A DNA stretch of 64,000 nt from Vreelandella massiliensis (GTDB taxonomy: Bacteria; Pseudomonadota; Gammaproteobacteria; Pseudomonadales; Halomonadaceae). The notes beneath the pieces are model-generated. The model did no database searches, was not told the DNA's origin, and worked only from the letters and a program-made list of their open reading frames with translations. Of this stretch, positions 1 to 10,635 are shown piece after piece (position 1 is the first letter of the stretch; each line of letters begins with the position of its first letter). A program made the translations under genes and the position numbers. The stretch is taken from the NCBI RefSeq assembly GCF_900155385.1, contig NZ_LT699744.1:577562-641561 (forward strand), written 5' to 3'.

Positions 1-1
1 T

Positions 2-1120
<1,119 letters not shown>

Positions 1121-1126
1121 CCCCTG

Positions 1127-3382
1127 ATGACCATGGATATTCAAGTCGCCGAGGGCGACGTCGAACGCCTCTCCCTGCGTGACTACACCGAAAAAGCGTA
1201 TCTCGACTACTCGATGTACGTGATTCTGGATCGCGCCTTGCCTAATATCGGCGATGGCATGAAGCCCGTTCAGCGGCGTATCGTCTACGCCATGCGCGAG
1301 TTGGCGCTACACGCCAACGCCAAGTACAAAAAGTCGGCGCGCACCGTCGGCGACGTACTGGGTAAATTCCACCCTCACGGCGATAGCGCCTGCTACGAAG
1401 CCATGGTGCTGATGGCGCAGCCGTTCAGCTACCGCTACCCCTTGGTGGATGGTCAGGGTAACTGGGGCAGCCCCGATGACCCCAAATCCTTCGCGGCCAT
1501 GCGCTACACCGAGGCCAAGCTCTCCAAGTTTGCCGAGGTGCTCCTAAGCGAGCTGGGCCAAGGCACCGTCGACTGGACGCCTAACTTTGACGGCACCATG
1601 CAAGAGCCGGTCGTGCTGCCCGCGCGTTTGCCGCACGTGCTCCTTAACGGTGGCAGCGGTATCGCCGTGGGGATGGCGACCGATATTCCGCCCCACAACG
1701 TGGCGGAAGTGGTTGAGGCCACCTGCCACTTGCTGCGCAACCCCGAGGCGACCACCGCCGATTTGATGGAATTTGTCCCCGCGCCGGACTTTCCCACGGC
1801 GGCGGAGATCATCACACCGCGCGCCGATCTTCGAAAGCTTTATGAGGCCGGCCGCGGCTCGGTCAAGCTGCGCGCCCGTTACGTGCGCGAAGACGCCAAT
1901 ATCGTGATTACCGCGTTGCCGTATCAGGTCAGCGGCGCCAAGGTATTGGAGCAAATCGCCGCCCAGATGCAGGCCAAAAAACTGCCCATGGTGGCCGATC
2001 TGCGCGATGAATCGACCCATGAAGCGCCCACGCGTCTGGTGATTGAGCCGCGCTCTAGTCGGGTGGACGTGGAAGCGCTGATGGCGCATCTGTTTGCCAC
2101 CACGGACTTAGAGAAAAGCGCCCGCGTCAACATGAACGTGATCGGCTTGGACGGGCGCCCGCGCGTCATGCCGCTGCCCGAACTGCTCGGTGAGTGGCTG
2201 CGCTTTCGCCGCGCCACGGTGCGCCGCCGCCTGGAGCACCGGTTAGGCAAGGTCGAGGATCGCCTGCACATCTTGGAAGGGCTGCTCGCCGCGTACCTGA
2301 ATATTGATGAGGTGATCCGTATTATTCGCGAGGAGGACGAGCCCAAGTCTGCACTGATGGCGGCATTCGGGCTCTCCGAACGCCAGGCGGAAGCGATTTT
2401 AGAGCTGCGCTTGCGCCACTTGGCGAAACTCGAAGAGATGAAGATACGGGGCGAGCAGGATGAGCTGGAGAAAGAGCGCAAGCGGCTCCAGGCACTGCTC
2501 GGCAGCGACGCCAAACTCACTACGCTGATCGAGAAAGAGATCCGCGCCGCGGGCAAAGAGCACTTTGATGCCCGCCGCTCACCGCTGGTCGAGCGCGAAG
2601 ACGCCAAAGCGCTCTCCGACGTCGAGCTGCTGGGCGCCGACCCGATTACCGTGGTGCTGTCCGAAAAAGGCTGGGTCCGCGCCGCCAAAGGCCACGATAT
2701 CGACCCCGAAGGGCTCTCTTATAAAGCCGGTGACCGTTTCCATCTCGCCGCCCGGGGTAAAACCAACCAGCCGTTGGTACTTTTGGATGATACCGGGCGT
2801 GCCTACACGTTAACTGCGCACAACTTACCCAGTGCCAGGGGGCAGGGGGAGCCGGTGACCGGGCGCGTGAATGTCGCTGCGGGCGCGCAAATGGCCGGTG
2901 TGATGCTTGCCCCGCCCGAGCGGCGCTTTGTGCTTGCCTCCGACGGCGGCTACGGCTTTGTTGCCAAGCTCGGTGAGTTAACCGGTAAGAACAAGGCCGG
3001 CAAGGCGGTGCTCTCGGTGCCCAAGGGGTGCAGCGTCATGGCGCCGGTGGCGGTGCCCGAAGGCGATGACGTGTGGGTGGCCGTGGTCTCTAACGAAGGG
3101 CGCTTGCTGCTTTTCTCTCTTGATCAGCTGCCCGAAATGGCCAAGGGCAAAGGCAATAAAATGCTCGATATTCCCGGCCCGCGCGCGGCGCGGCGCGAGG
3201 AGTTTGTGCGCGATATGACCCTGCTTGGCGGCGACGAGGCGCTGGTGATTTACTCGGGTAAGCGCAAACTGACGCTCAAAGCGAGCGATCTGGCGTACTA
3301 TCGCAGCGAACGTGGGCGGCGCGGCAGCAAACTGCCGCGCGGCTTCCAGAAAGTTGATCGACTACAAGCGGGTGAATCATGA
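1127..3382 (+). CDS. parC: DNA topoisomerase IV subunit A
   Basis: A 751-residue breakage-reunion subunit of topoisomerase IV. The N-terminal part has the winged-helix core with the catalytic tyrosine in [10 protein letters not shown] (Tyr127). The quinolone-resistance-determining segment reads [10 protein letters not shown], so the positions equivalent to E. coli Ser80 and Glu84 (here Ser87 and Glu91) are the susceptible residues. A coiled-coil tower follows around residues 370-480, then a C-terminal beta-pinwheel. No GyrA-box is evident, which favours ParC over GyrA. The start is the first ATG after parE; a second ATG six bases later is possible. Its stop overlaps the serB start by four bases (ATGA). 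Confidence 0.96.
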   Translation: MTMDIQVAEGDVERLSLRDYTEKAYLDYSMYVILDRALPNIGDGMKPVQRRIVYAMRELALHANAKYKKSARTVGDVLGKFHPHGDSACYEAMVLMAQPFSYRYPLVDGQGNWGSPDDPKSFAAMRYTEAKLSKFAEVLLSELGQGTVDWTPNFDGTMQEPVVLPARLPHVLLNGGSGIAVGMATDIPPHNVAEVVEATCHLLRNPEATTADLMEFVPAPDFPTAAEIITPRADLRKLYEAGRGSVKLRARYVREDANIVITALPYQVSGAKVLEQIAAQMQAKKLPMVADLRDESTHEAPTRLVIEPRSSRVDVEALMAHLFATTDLEKSARVNMNVIGLDGRPRVMPLPELLGEWLRFRRATVRRRLEHRLGKVEDRLHILEGLLAAYLNIDEVIRIIREEDEPKSALMAAFGLSERQAEAILELRLRHLAKLEEMKIRGEQDELEKERKRLQALLGSDAKLTTLIEKEIRAAGKEHFDARRSPLVEREDAKALSDVELLGADPITVVLSEKGWVRAAKGHDIDPEGLSYKAGDRFHLAARGKTNQPLVLLDDTGRAYTLTAHNLPSARGQGEPVTGRVNVAAGAQMAGVMLAPPERRFVLASDGGYGFVAKLGELTGKNKAGKAVLSVPKGCSVMAPVAVPEGDDVWVAVVSNEGRLLLFSLDQLPEMAKGKGNKMLDIPGPRAARREEFVRDMTLLGGDEALVIYSGKRKLTLKASDLAYYRSERGRRGSKLPRGFQKVDRLQAGES

Positions 3383-4581
3383 AACGCTGTTTAATTCGCG
3401 CCACCGGCGTGGCGCGCCCGGGGCAGCTCGCCGGATTGGGGAGGGCACTGGCCAAAAGTGGTGCGCGCCTTCTGGATATCAACCAGAGCGTGACCTTTGG
3501 CATGCTCTCGCTTGAGGCGCTGGTGGGGCTAGATCACGATAGCGCCTTGGAAGCCGCGCTCTCTGAGGCGGGCGATGCGCTAGGCTTGGACGTGCAGGCG
3601 ATTACCGTCAGTGCCGAGGAGTACCATCGCTGGAGCGAGCAGGCAAGCGCTCCGCGCTTGATTTTGACGCTGTTGGCGCCGCGTTTACCGGCGGGGATTC
3701 TCGCCGAGGTGGGGGGACTCACCGCCGAGTTTGGCTTAACGGTAGAGCTGATTCATCGCCTTTCCGGTCGCGAGCCGCTCGACGGGGAGGCGCCGGAGTC
3801 GGGGGCGTGTGTTGAGTGCTGGCTGCGCGGGGAAGAAACCGACCTGGAAGCGCTGCGTGAAAAAGCGCTGGCGCTAGGCGCGCAGCACGGCGTGGATATC
3901 GCCCTGCAGGAGGACTCTATCTGGCGTCGCCACCGCCGCCTGGTGTGCTTCGATATGGATTCGACGCTGATTAAAACCGAAGTGATCGATGAGTTGGCGC
4001 GTCGCCACGGCGTGGGCGACGAAGTGGCCGAGGTGACCGAGCAGGCGATGCGCGGCGAGCTGGATTTTCAGGAGAGTTTTCGCGCTCGCATGGCAAAGCT
4101 AGAAGGACTGGATGAGTCGGTGCTGGTGGATATCGCCGCGAATCTGCCGCTGATGGATGGCGTTGAACGGCTAATGGTCAACCTGAAGCGTCTCGGGTAT
4201 CGCACGGCGATAATTTCCGGCGGCTTTACTTACTTTGCCCGCCACCTGCAAGAGCGGCTCGGGTTTGATGAGGTCCACGCCAACGAGCTTTTGATCGAGA
4301 ACGGCAAGGTGACCGGCGAGGTGCGCGAACCGATTATCGACGCCGAACGCAAAGCCGCCCTTTTAGAGCAGATCGCCCTGCGCGAGGGGTTGACGCTGGA
4401 TCAAACCATTGCCGTGGGCGACGGGGCCAATGACCTGAAAATGCTGGCGCAGGCGGGGCTGGGGATTGCCTTCCGCGCTAAGCCGCTCGTGCGCGCCCAG
4501 GCGCGGCAGGCGATCTCCACGCTGGGCATTGACGCGGTGCTGTATCTGATTGGCTATCGGCAGATCGATTTGCTGGAGTAA
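3379..4581 (+). CDS. serB: Phosphoserine phosphatase with N-terminal ACT domains
   Basis: Catalyses the last step of serine synthesis, O-phosphoserine to L-serine. The 400-residue protein has about 180 N-terminal residues resembling paired ACT domains, then a HAD phosphatase core. HAD motif I is [11 protein letters not shown] (nucleophile Asp192, general acid Asp194). Motif II is IISGG, and motif III/IV is [10 protein letters not shown]. The length matches the long SerB form of pseudomonads and Halomonas, rather than the 322-residue E. coli enzyme. The ACT domains suggest amino-acid binding, but that is inference. Its ATG overlaps the parC stop, so translational coupling is likely. It converges with the antiporter operon. 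Confidence 0.95.
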   Translation: MKRCLIRATGVARPGQLAGLGRALAKSGARLLDINQSVTFGMLSLEALVGLDHDSALEAALSEAGDALGLDVQAITVSAEEYHRWSEQASAPRLILTLLAPRLPAGILAEVGGLTAEFGLTVELIHRLSGREPLDGEAPESGACVECWLRGEETDLEALREKALALGAQHGVDIALQEDSIWRRHRRLVCFDMDSTLIKTEVIDELARRHGVGDEVAEVTEQAMRGELDFQESFRARMAKLEGLDESVLVDIAANLPLMDGVERLMVNLKRLGYRTAIISGGFTYFARHLQERLGFDEVHANELLIENGKVTGEVREPIIDAERKAALLEQIALREGLTLDQTIAVGDGANDLKMLAQAGLGIAFRAKPLVRAQARQAISTLGIDAVLYLIGYRQIDLLE

Positions 4582-4593
4582 CGCTAGCGAGAA

Positions 4594-4629
4594 GTAGGGC
4601 GCTGGGTTTTCTTCGCCAAGCGCCCCTAC
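4594..4629. terminator. Possible bidirectional terminator hairpin between serB and phaG
   Basis: GTAGGGCGCT (4594-4603) pairs with AGCGCCCCTAC (4619-4629) with a one-base bulge, leaving a 15-base loop. It lies in the 62-base gap between the convergent ends of serB and phaG. There is no run of T on either side, so termination strength is uncertain. Confidence 0.4.
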
Positions 4630-4643
4630 GCCATTTGCGAGGT

Positions 4644-5030
4644 TTAGCCGTGCCCTTTGTCGGGGTGGGGTACCGGCTTTTGCGCCACTTCTTCAGCTCG
4701 CAGCTCCACCGGATCGCCTTCGGTGATATCGATATGTTTCAAGCGCATGTGCAGACCCGCTTTGGAGAGCAGGTGCGCGCTAACCGGCGCGGTGATAAAC
4801 AGAAACAGTGTGATCAGCATTTCCTGAATATCGGGCTTGCCGTCTTGGCTCCAAAAATAGAGCGTTGAGGCAATCAGCATGCAGCCGATGCCTAGCGTGG
4901 TGGCCTTGGTGGGGCCGTGAAGCCGCATATAGAAATCGCGCAGATGCACCATTCCCATCGAGCCAATAAAAAGAAAAATCCCGCCAGCGATTAGGAGCAG
5001 TGATGCCAGCGCTTCAACGATCCAAGACAT
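4644..5030 (-). CDS. phaG: Na+/H+ antiporter subunit G (Mrp/Pha type)
   Basis: A small membrane subunit of the multi-protein Mrp (Pha/Mnh) cation/proton antiporter; 128 residues with three predicted transmembrane helices, as is normal for the family. An in-frame start 51 bases upstream (5081) would overlap phaF. The ATG at 5030 (MSWIVEAL) is preceded by CAGGAGTTATC, a good ribosome site, and is preferred. It is the last gene of the six-gene operon, 14 bases after phaF. The subunit is required for assembly of the complex in characterised Mrp systems. The hydrophilic C-terminal tail, rich in Glu and Lys, faces the convergent serB end. Confidence 0.93.
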   Translation of the reverse strand: MSWIVEALASLLLIAGGIFLFIGSMGMVHLRDFYMRLHGPTKATTLGIGCMLIASTLYFWSQDGKPDIQEMLITLFLFITAPVSAHLLSKAGLHMRLKHIDITEGDPVELRAEEVAQKPVPHPDKGHG

Positions 5031-5044
5031 GATAACTCCTGCGT

Positions 5045-5314
5045 TTACTCGATGATGTCGCCGCGCAAAATGTATTTGCACACGGCCACCGTGCTAATAA
5101 AGCCCAGCATGGCGATCAAAAGCGCCGACTCAAAATAGGTTTTGGTGTTTAGCCATAGCCCTAACAGCACAATCAACGCGATGGAGTTGATATACATGGT
5201 ATCAAGCGCCAGTACCCGGTCGGGTAAATCAGGCCCCACCGTGAGCCGATAGAGATTAAACAAAAGCGCCATGATCACAAGCGCGAGGGTGATATAGAGC
5301 GCAACGGTCAGCAT
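5045..5314 (-). CDS. phaF: Na+/H+ antiporter subunit F (Mrp/Pha type)
   Basis: An 89-residue, three-helix subunit of the Mrp antiporter. It contains the family-typical stretch VGPDLPDRVLALD followed by hydrophobic helices. It overlaps the 3' end of phaE by seven bases and precedes phaG by 14 bases, consistent with a single transcript. MrpF is needed for assembly and activity of the complex in other bacteria; nothing unusual is seen here. Confidence 0.93.
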   Translation of the reverse strand: MLTVALYITLALVIMALLFNLYRLTVGPDLPDRVLALDTMYINSIALIVLLGLWLNTKTYFESALLIAMLGFISTVAVCKYILRGDIIE

Positions 5315-5805
5315 TCGTAAATCTCCTTAAGCGGCTGCTCGTAGCGTTGACGGATCTGCTCGATCAGCGCTTCTTCGTCGTCTACATCGAGGGCGTGAAT
5401 TAAGAGAGATTTGCCGTCCATGCGCAAGTTGGCCGACACGGTACCCGGCGTTAGGCTGATGGTGCTGGCCAGCATCGTAATGGTGAAACGGTCCTCCACC
5501 ATCAGCGGATACTCAATAAAGTGCGGGCGCAATTTGCGCCACGGGTTGGCGATTAAGTAGGCCACTTCAAAGTTGGCGACCACGATGTCCTTGAGCACAC
5601 GTAGAACAAAGCGTAGCAGCAGCAGTGGCTTGCCGATGCGGGGTTTGGCATCCCAGAAGCGGTAGGTGGCCAAGGGAATGATAATCGCCAATGCACCGCC
5701 TAGCACGATGTGGCCAAAGGCGGTGCTGCGTACCAAGAGCAGCCAGACAAAGAGCAGCAGCAGGGATAAAACCGGCGTGGGTAACCACGAGCGCGGTGCA
5801 ATCAT
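5308..5805 (-). CDS. phaE: Na+/H+ antiporter subunit E (Mrp/Pha type)
   Basis: A 165-residue MNHE-family subunit. Two N-terminal helices (residues about 10-45) are followed by a cytoplasmic domain with the motifs SLTPGTVSANL and HALDVDDEE that mark MrpE. Its start overlaps the phaD stop by four bases (ATGA), so translational coupling is expected. The start MIAPRSW is the only one that fits the overlap. Confidence 0.94.
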   Translation of the reverse strand: MIAPRSWLPTPVLSLLLLFVWLLLVRSTAFGHIVLGGALAIIIPLATYRFWDAKPRIGKPLLLLRFVLRVLKDIVVANFEVAYLIANPWRKLRPHFIEYPLMVEDRFTITMLASTISLTPGTVSANLRMDGKSLLIHALDVDDEEALIEQIRQRYEQPLKEIYEC

Positions 5806-7313
5806 GGGGTTTCTCCTGCGTCATTTAACAGCGTGTGTATCAGCGGCTGTGGGTCTTCAAGCTGAGCGGCGGTCGCTTGGGTATAGTCGCTTACCGGGCC
5901 GGCAAACACGACCATCAAAGGGGCTGCGCTTAATAGCCAGATAACGGCAAACCAGTGCTGGCGTGGCAGCACTTTGCCGCTGACGTTACCCCGATGACTG
6001 CGCCAAAATAGCGTGGAGCCCGCGCGCGAAAGGGCAATCAAAGAGCTCAAGCCCGCCAGCAGTAGCAGCGGCCACAGCCAGAGTTGCTGACTGCCCTCGG
6101 CGGCATTGAGCAGTAGCGCTTTGCCGATTGCACCTGAAAGCGGAGGGAGTCCGGCCACCGCAATGGCGCCGGCGAAGAACATAAGTGCAAGCCAGTTGCC
6201 CTGTACCATCGGGCGTCCGCGTACCAATCGGGTGCCGGCTTTACCCCGCTGCAGACCGATCATCTCCGCGAGCAAAAAGAGCCCGCCGGTAATCAGGGTG
6301 GTGTGTATCAAGTAGTAAAGAAGCGCCGATACTGCTTGCGGGGTGCGCATGCCGATGCCGGCAAGCAGCGTGCCCACCGAGACCAGCACCAAATACGCCA
6401 CCAGCAGGCGCAAATCGCGTGCCGCCATCACGCTTACGCCGGCAATGGCAAGCGTGGCGAGCGCCAACCACCACACCCACGGCTGCTCAAGCGCGGCGAG
6501 GCTTCCCGCTTGATCGCTGAAAATCAGCGAATAGACGCGCAAAATGGCGTAAATGCCGACCTTGGTCATGATCGCAAACAGCGCCGCCACCGGGGCGGGA
6601 GCGGAGGCGTAGGCGCGCGGCAGCCAGAAGTAGAGCGGCAAAATCGCGGCCTTAAGACCAAACACGACCAGAAGCATGAGCGCACCGGCGGTCACCAGAC
6701 CCTCGCGCTCGGCGGGCAGATCCCCCAGGCGCTGGGCCATATCGGCCATATTGAGCGTGCCGGTGGCGCCGTACAAAATCCCCACGGCGATCAAAAAGAG
6801 CGATGAGCCCGCGAGGTTCAATACCACGTAGTGGACGCTGGCCTGAATTCTGGCTTTGCCGCCGCCGTGCAGCAGCAGCGCGTAAGAGGCGAGCAGAAGC
6901 ACTTCAAAAAAGACAAATAGGTTGAACAGATCGCCGGTCAAAAACGCCCCGTTGACCCCCATCAACTGCCACTGAAAAAGGCCGTGGAAGTTGCTGCCCT
7001 TCTCGTCATCACCGCCGCAGGCAAAAACGACCGCGCCCACGGCGAGAATCGAGGTGACCAGGATCATCAGCGCCGAAAGTCGATCCAGTACCAGGGCGAT
7101 ACCAAACGGCGGCTGCCAGTCCCCTAGCGCGTAGTAGGTGATTTCGCCGCTGCTCGCTTTAGTGAGCAAAGCGATAGAGACCAGCAGCAACAAAAGCGTG
7201 GCGGCAACGCTGACCCACCGCTTGTAGCGCACTAGCCCCTGGCGCTGATAGAGCAGCAAAATACCCGCGACCAGCGGCAGGACAACGGGCAGGACAGTCA
7301 AGTGTTGAATCAT
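5802..7313 (-). CDS. phaD: Na+/H+ antiporter subunit D (Mrp/Pha type)
   Basis: A 503-residue, roughly 14-helix homologue of the proton-pumping subunits of respiratory complex I (NuoL/M/N). The residues of the proton path are present: Glu137 in FFEVLLLASY and Lys221 in FGLKAAILPLYFWLP. These correspond to the essential Glu and Lys known from Bacillus MrpD. PhaD and PhaA are the two antiporter-like subunits thought to carry H+ movement. It overlaps phaC by four bases at its start and phaE by four bases at its end. Confidence 0.96.
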   Translation of the reverse strand: MIQHLTVLPVVLPLVAGILLLYQRQGLVRYKRWVSVAATLLLLLVSIALLTKASSGEITYYALGDWQPPFGIALVLDRLSALMILVTSILAVGAVVFACGGDDEKGSNFHGLFQWQLMGVNGAFLTGDLFNLFVFFEVLLLASYALLLHGGGKARIQASVHYVVLNLAGSSLFLIAVGILYGATGTLNMADMAQRLGDLPAEREGLVTAGALMLLVVFGLKAAILPLYFWLPRAYASAPAPVAALFAIMTKVGIYAILRVYSLIFSDQAGSLAALEQPWVWWLALATLAIAGVSVMAARDLRLLVAYLVLVSVGTLLAGIGMRTPQAVSALLYYLIHTTLITGGLFLLAEMIGLQRGKAGTRLVRGRPMVQGNWLALMFFAGAIAVAGLPPLSGAIGKALLLNAAEGSQQLWLWPLLLLAGLSSLIALSRAGSTLFWRSHRGNVSGKVLPRQHWFAVIWLLSAAPLMVVFAGPVSDYTQATAAQLEDPQPLIHTLLNDAGETP

Positions 7314-7642
7314 TCGCGAATTTCCTTTTTGCCGTCCACGTGATCGTTACCCACTTCGCTGCGTGCGCGCATGGCCAGAATCACCACAAAAGCGGTCATG
7401 GCGAAGCCAATCACAATGGCGGTGAGCACTAGGGCTTGCGGCAAAGGGTCGGCAAAGTGCCCGTCACGGTTTGCCAGGGCGGCGCCGTCGGTGGTTAAGC
7501 CGCCCATGGAGAAGAGAAACAGGTTCACGGCATACGACAGCAGCGTGAGGCCGACAACGACGGGAAAGGTGCGCCCGCGCAAGGTGAGGTAAAGCCCGCA
7601 GGCGGTCAACACTCCAGTGGTTATGGCGTATAGCATCTCCAT
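7310..7642 (-). CDS. phaC: Na+/H+ antiporter subunit C (Mrp/Pha type)
   Basis: A 110-residue NuoK-like subunit with three transmembrane helices, for example GVLTACGLYLTLRGR and LVLTAIVIGFAMTAFVV. Its ATG shares one base with the phaAB stop (TAATG). The ribosome site AAGGAG lies inside the end of phaAB, so reinitiation after phaAB is likely. It overlaps phaD by four bases. This is an antiporter subunit and should not be confused with polyhydroxyalkanoate synthase, which carries the same symbol; mrpC or mnhC are safer synonyms. Confidence 0.95.
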   Translation of the reverse strand: MEMLYAITTGVLTACGLYLTLRGRTFPVVVGLTLLSYAVNLFLFSMGGLTTDGAALANRDGHFADPLPQALVLTAIVIGFAMTAFVVILAMRARSEVGNDHVDGKKEIRE

Positions 7643-10482
7643 TAGCGTGACTCCTTTTGTGGCGCGGAGGCGTCGGTCTTTGTGTCAGAAGGTTCCAGCA
7701 TGGGCCGGTGGGGCGTGGTCACTTTACCTAGATTCGCAAGAATCATCAGCGTGGCACCGACCACCGCGAGATACACCCCGAGATCAAAGAGCAGGGCGCT
7801 TGCGAGCTCAAAGGTGCCCACCAACGGCAGCGTGAAGTAGCTAAAGGTCGAGGTGAGGAACGGATAGCCGAACAGCCAGCTTCCCAGGCCGGTGAGGGTG
7901 GCGATGGCGACACCGGCCACCGCGACCGGCTGGAAAGGGAAGTTGAGCTTAGACTGCGCCCACTCCACTCCGCGAGCCATGTAGAGCAAAATAAGCGCGA
8001 CGGCGGTAATTAGCCCGGCGATAAAGCCGCCCCCGGGCAAATTGTGTCCGCGCAAGAAGATAAACGCCGACACCAGTAGCGCCAAGGGCAGCAGCGCCAT
8101 GGAAATCGAAGTCAAAATCGCCGGGTAGCGATCCGGTGACCAGACGCGCCCTTCGCCGTCACTGTGCGGCATGAAAAGCCGCAGGCGGTTGAGAAGTTTG
8201 AAAATCGCCAGGCCCGCCAAGGCCAAGACCGTGATCTCACCGAGGGTATCAAAGCCACGGAAGTCGACCAGTATCACGTTGACGACGTTATAACCGCCGC
8301 CGCCGGGCTTGCTGTTTTCGATAAAAAATTCCGAGATCGACAGCGTCTCACGGGTTAACACCGCGTAGTTAAGACTCGCCACCACCAGCCCCAGAGCGCC
8401 TGCTAGCAAGATATCGCGCAGGTTGCGCAAAGGGCTCGACTCCCGCGGTGTTTTTTGCGGGAGGAAAAACAGCGCGAGCATCAGCAGAATCATCGTGACC
8501 ACTTCCACCGACAGCTGGGTCAGGGCGAGGTCGGGCGCCGAGAAACGCGCAAAGGTCAGCGCGACAAAGAGGCCGACAACCGACAGCATTAGCAGCGAAA
8601 TAAGGCGGTAGCGGTGCGTGGCGGCTGTGGCGATACCGCCAAATATCAGCATGCCCGCACCGAGCATCACTATCGCATCTACGTCTTGATTGCCCCGCGC
8701 GCCGGTCAGGCCGGTGATCTGGACAAGGCCGACAACCCCCATGACAAAGGCGGCGAAGAGTAAAAGCCCCATGTAGCGCTGCAGGGAGTTGCCCTCGATA
8801 ATGGCAACGCAGCGCTCGGCGCGGTAGCTAAGCATCACCACCGCACGCTCAAAGACACGGCGGGCATCCACCCCGGCAAAGCTCTGGGTAAATTGGCGTA
8901 AATCGGCGTGGCGCCAGTACATCACGGTGCCCAATACCAGCGCCGCCACGCTCATCATCAGCGGCAGGTTCACCCCATGCCAAATGGAGAGATAAAAGCC
9001 AAATGGCTCGATCACCACTGCCTGAGTCGCCAGATCGAGAAGCCCCGTGGCCATCAAGCCTGGCAAAAGCCCGACCACCACGCAGAGCACTACCAGAATC
9101 TCTACCGGCAGGCGCATCAGGTGTGGCGGCTCGTGGGGCGTTTTTGGCGGAGCCTTGCGCGCGGGCTTAAAGAATACCGCATGCACCAAGCGCAATGAGT
9201 AGGCCACCGATAAAATGCCGCCAAGGGTCGCCAGTGCCGGCAACAGCCAACTGAGCCCGCCCAGTACCGGCGTGACCACTGTCTCAGTGAAAAACATCTC
9301 CTTGGATAAGAAGCCGTTAAAGAGCGGCACACCCGCCATGGCAGCGGCGGCAAGGGTGGTTAAAAGCGCCGTAACGGGCATGGTTTTCTTCAAGCCGCCG
9401 AGCTGTTTCAATTCGCGCGTTCCGGTTTCATGGTCGATAATGCCCGCGCTCATGAACAGCGCGGCCTTGAAGGTGGCGTGGTTCAAGATATGAAACAGCG
9501 CGGCCAGCACCGCCATGGGGCTACCAATGCCCAGCAGCACGGTAATCAGCCCCAGGTGGCTCACGGTGGAAAAGGCGAGAATGCCTTTTAAGTCGGTTTT
9601 AAACAGGGCGAACCAGGCGCCGTAGAGAAGCGTTGCCGTGCCCACCAGCGACACGATAACGGTCCAGAGCTCGCTGCCGGCAATGGCGGGATGCAGGCGC
9701 GCCATTAAGAAAATACCGGCTTTCACCATGGTCGCCGAGTGCAGATAAGCGGATACCGGCGTGGGGGCTGCCATCGCGTGGGGCAGCCAGAACTGAAACG
9801 GGAACTGGGCGGATTTGGTAAAGGCGCCGAGCAGGACCAGAACGAGCATGACAGGGTAGCGCGGATCAGCGAGAATCGCGTCGCTGCTTGCCAGCACCAC
9901 GTTAAGGTCAAAGCTGCCGGCGATGTTGCCCAACAGCAAAAGCCCGGCGAGCAGGGCAAGCCCGCCCGCGCCGGTGACGGTAAGCGCCATCCGGGCCCCT
10001 TTGCGGGCATCGCTGCGGTGCGACCAAAAGCCGATCAGCAGAAACGAGGAGAGGCTGGTCAGCTCCCAAAAAAGCCACAGCAGGATGAGGTTGTCGGACA
10101 TCGCAATGCCGACCATGGACGCCATGAATAGCAGCAAAAACGCATAGAATCGCCCATAAGGCTCTTCAGGGCTCAAATAGAAGTGGGCATAGAGTAAAAT
10201 GAGTAGCCCGATTCCCAAGATCAGCAGATTGAAGAGTAGCGTGAGCCCATCAAGGCGCAGGGCGAGATCAAGCCCGAGCTCGGGTAGCCAGGTGGCGGAG
10301 AAGCGCAGCGTTTCGCCGTCCACCAGGGCAGGAATTTGGCCCAGTGTGAGCAGCAGGGCAAGGGCGGGCGCAATGGCGGTCGCGCGAGTGCAAACGGCGC
10401 GACCTCGCTGCCCGAGCAGAGCAGGCACCACGACGCCCAGCAGAGGCAGTAGGGCTATCCACAGCAGTATCATGGGAATCAT
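7642..10482 (-). CDS. phaAB: Na+/H+ antiporter subunits A and B fused (Mrp/Pha type)
   Basis: A 946-residue fusion. The first 500 or so residues are the NuoL-like antiporter module with Glu140 in [11 protein letters not shown] and Lys223 in [10 protein letters not shown], the same numbers as in Bacillus MrpA. A small-helix region around 610-700 matches the complex-I J-like part of MrpA. The last 130 residues are an MnhB domain with [14 protein letters not shown]. Fusion of A and B defines the six-gene group 2 Mrp operons of proteobacteria such as Rhizobium, Pseudomonas and halophiles. It is the first gene of the operon, divergent from the cation channel. Likely role: Na+ (or K+) efflux and pH and salt tolerance. 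Confidence 0.95.
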   Translation of the reverse strand: MIPMILLWIALLPLLGVVVPALLGQRGRAVCTRATAIAPALALLLTLGQIPALVDGETLRFSATWLPELGLDLALRLDGLTLLFNLLILGIGLLILLYAHFYLSPEEPYGRFYAFLLLFMASMVGIAMSDNLILLWLFWELTSLSSFLLIGFWSHRSDARKGARMALTVTGAGGLALLAGLLLLGNIAGSFDLNVVLASSDAILADPRYPVMLVLVLLGAFTKSAQFPFQFWLPHAMAAPTPVSAYLHSATMVKAGIFLMARLHPAIAGSELWTVIVSLVGTATLLYGAWFALFKTDLKGILAFSTVSHLGLITVLLGIGSPMAVLAALFHILNHATFKAALFMSAGIIDHETGTRELKQLGGLKKTMPVTALLTTLAAAAMAGVPLFNGFLSKEMFFTETVVTPVLGGLSWLLPALATLGGILSVAYSLRLVHAVFFKPARKAPPKTPHEPPHLMRLPVEILVVLCVVVGLLPGLMATGLLDLATQAVVIEPFGFYLSIWHGVNLPLMMSVAALVLGTVMYWRHADLRQFTQSFAGVDARRVFERAVVMLSYRAERCVAIIEGNSLQRYMGLLLFAAFVMGVVGLVQITGLTGARGNQDVDAIVMLGAGMLIFGGIATAATHRYRLISLLMLSVVGLFVALTFARFSAPDLALTQLSVEVVTMILLMLALFFLPQKTPRESSPLRNLRDILLAGALGLVVASLNYAVLTRETLSISEFFIENSKPGGGGYNVVNVILVDFRGFDTLGEITVLALAGLAIFKLLNRLRLFMPHSDGEGRVWSPDRYPAILTSISMALLPLALLVSAFIFLRGHNLPGGGFIAGLITAVALILLYMARGVEWAQSKLNFPFQPVAVAGVAIATLTGLGSWLFGYPFLTSTFSYFTLPLVGTFELASALLFDLGVYLAVVGATLMILANLGKVTTPHRPMLEPSDTKTDASAPQKESR

Positions 10483-10575
10483 CCAATGAAAAATGTCTAA
10501 AGTCGCATTGCATCGATTTCAAATGCGATGAAGCAACGTAGGATACATCAGTCAGTTTAGAGAGTATCAGCTCTG

Positions 10576-10604
10576 TTGAGATTTTGAAGATATTGCCTTC
10601 TAAC
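10576..10604 (+). promoter_or_regulatory. Candidate sigma70 promoter of the cation channel gene
   Basis: TTGAGA (10576-10581) and TCTAAC (10599-10604) are separated by 17 bases, matching 5/6 and 4/6 consensus positions. The predicted transcription start near 10611 falls about 25 bases before the channel ATG, and a GGAGAGAG stretch lies between them. The same 153-base region must also hold the promoter of the divergent antiporter operon, for which no clear match was found. Confidence 0.45.
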
Positions 10605-10635
10605 GCCTTTCCCCGGAGAGAGTTGTACAAAACGC

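Noticed and set aside
1924-2688. 254-codon open frame antisense to parC
   Set aside because: Its protein is Ser/Arg-rich with no recognisable motif, and it mirrors high-GC codon use of parC. Shadow frame.
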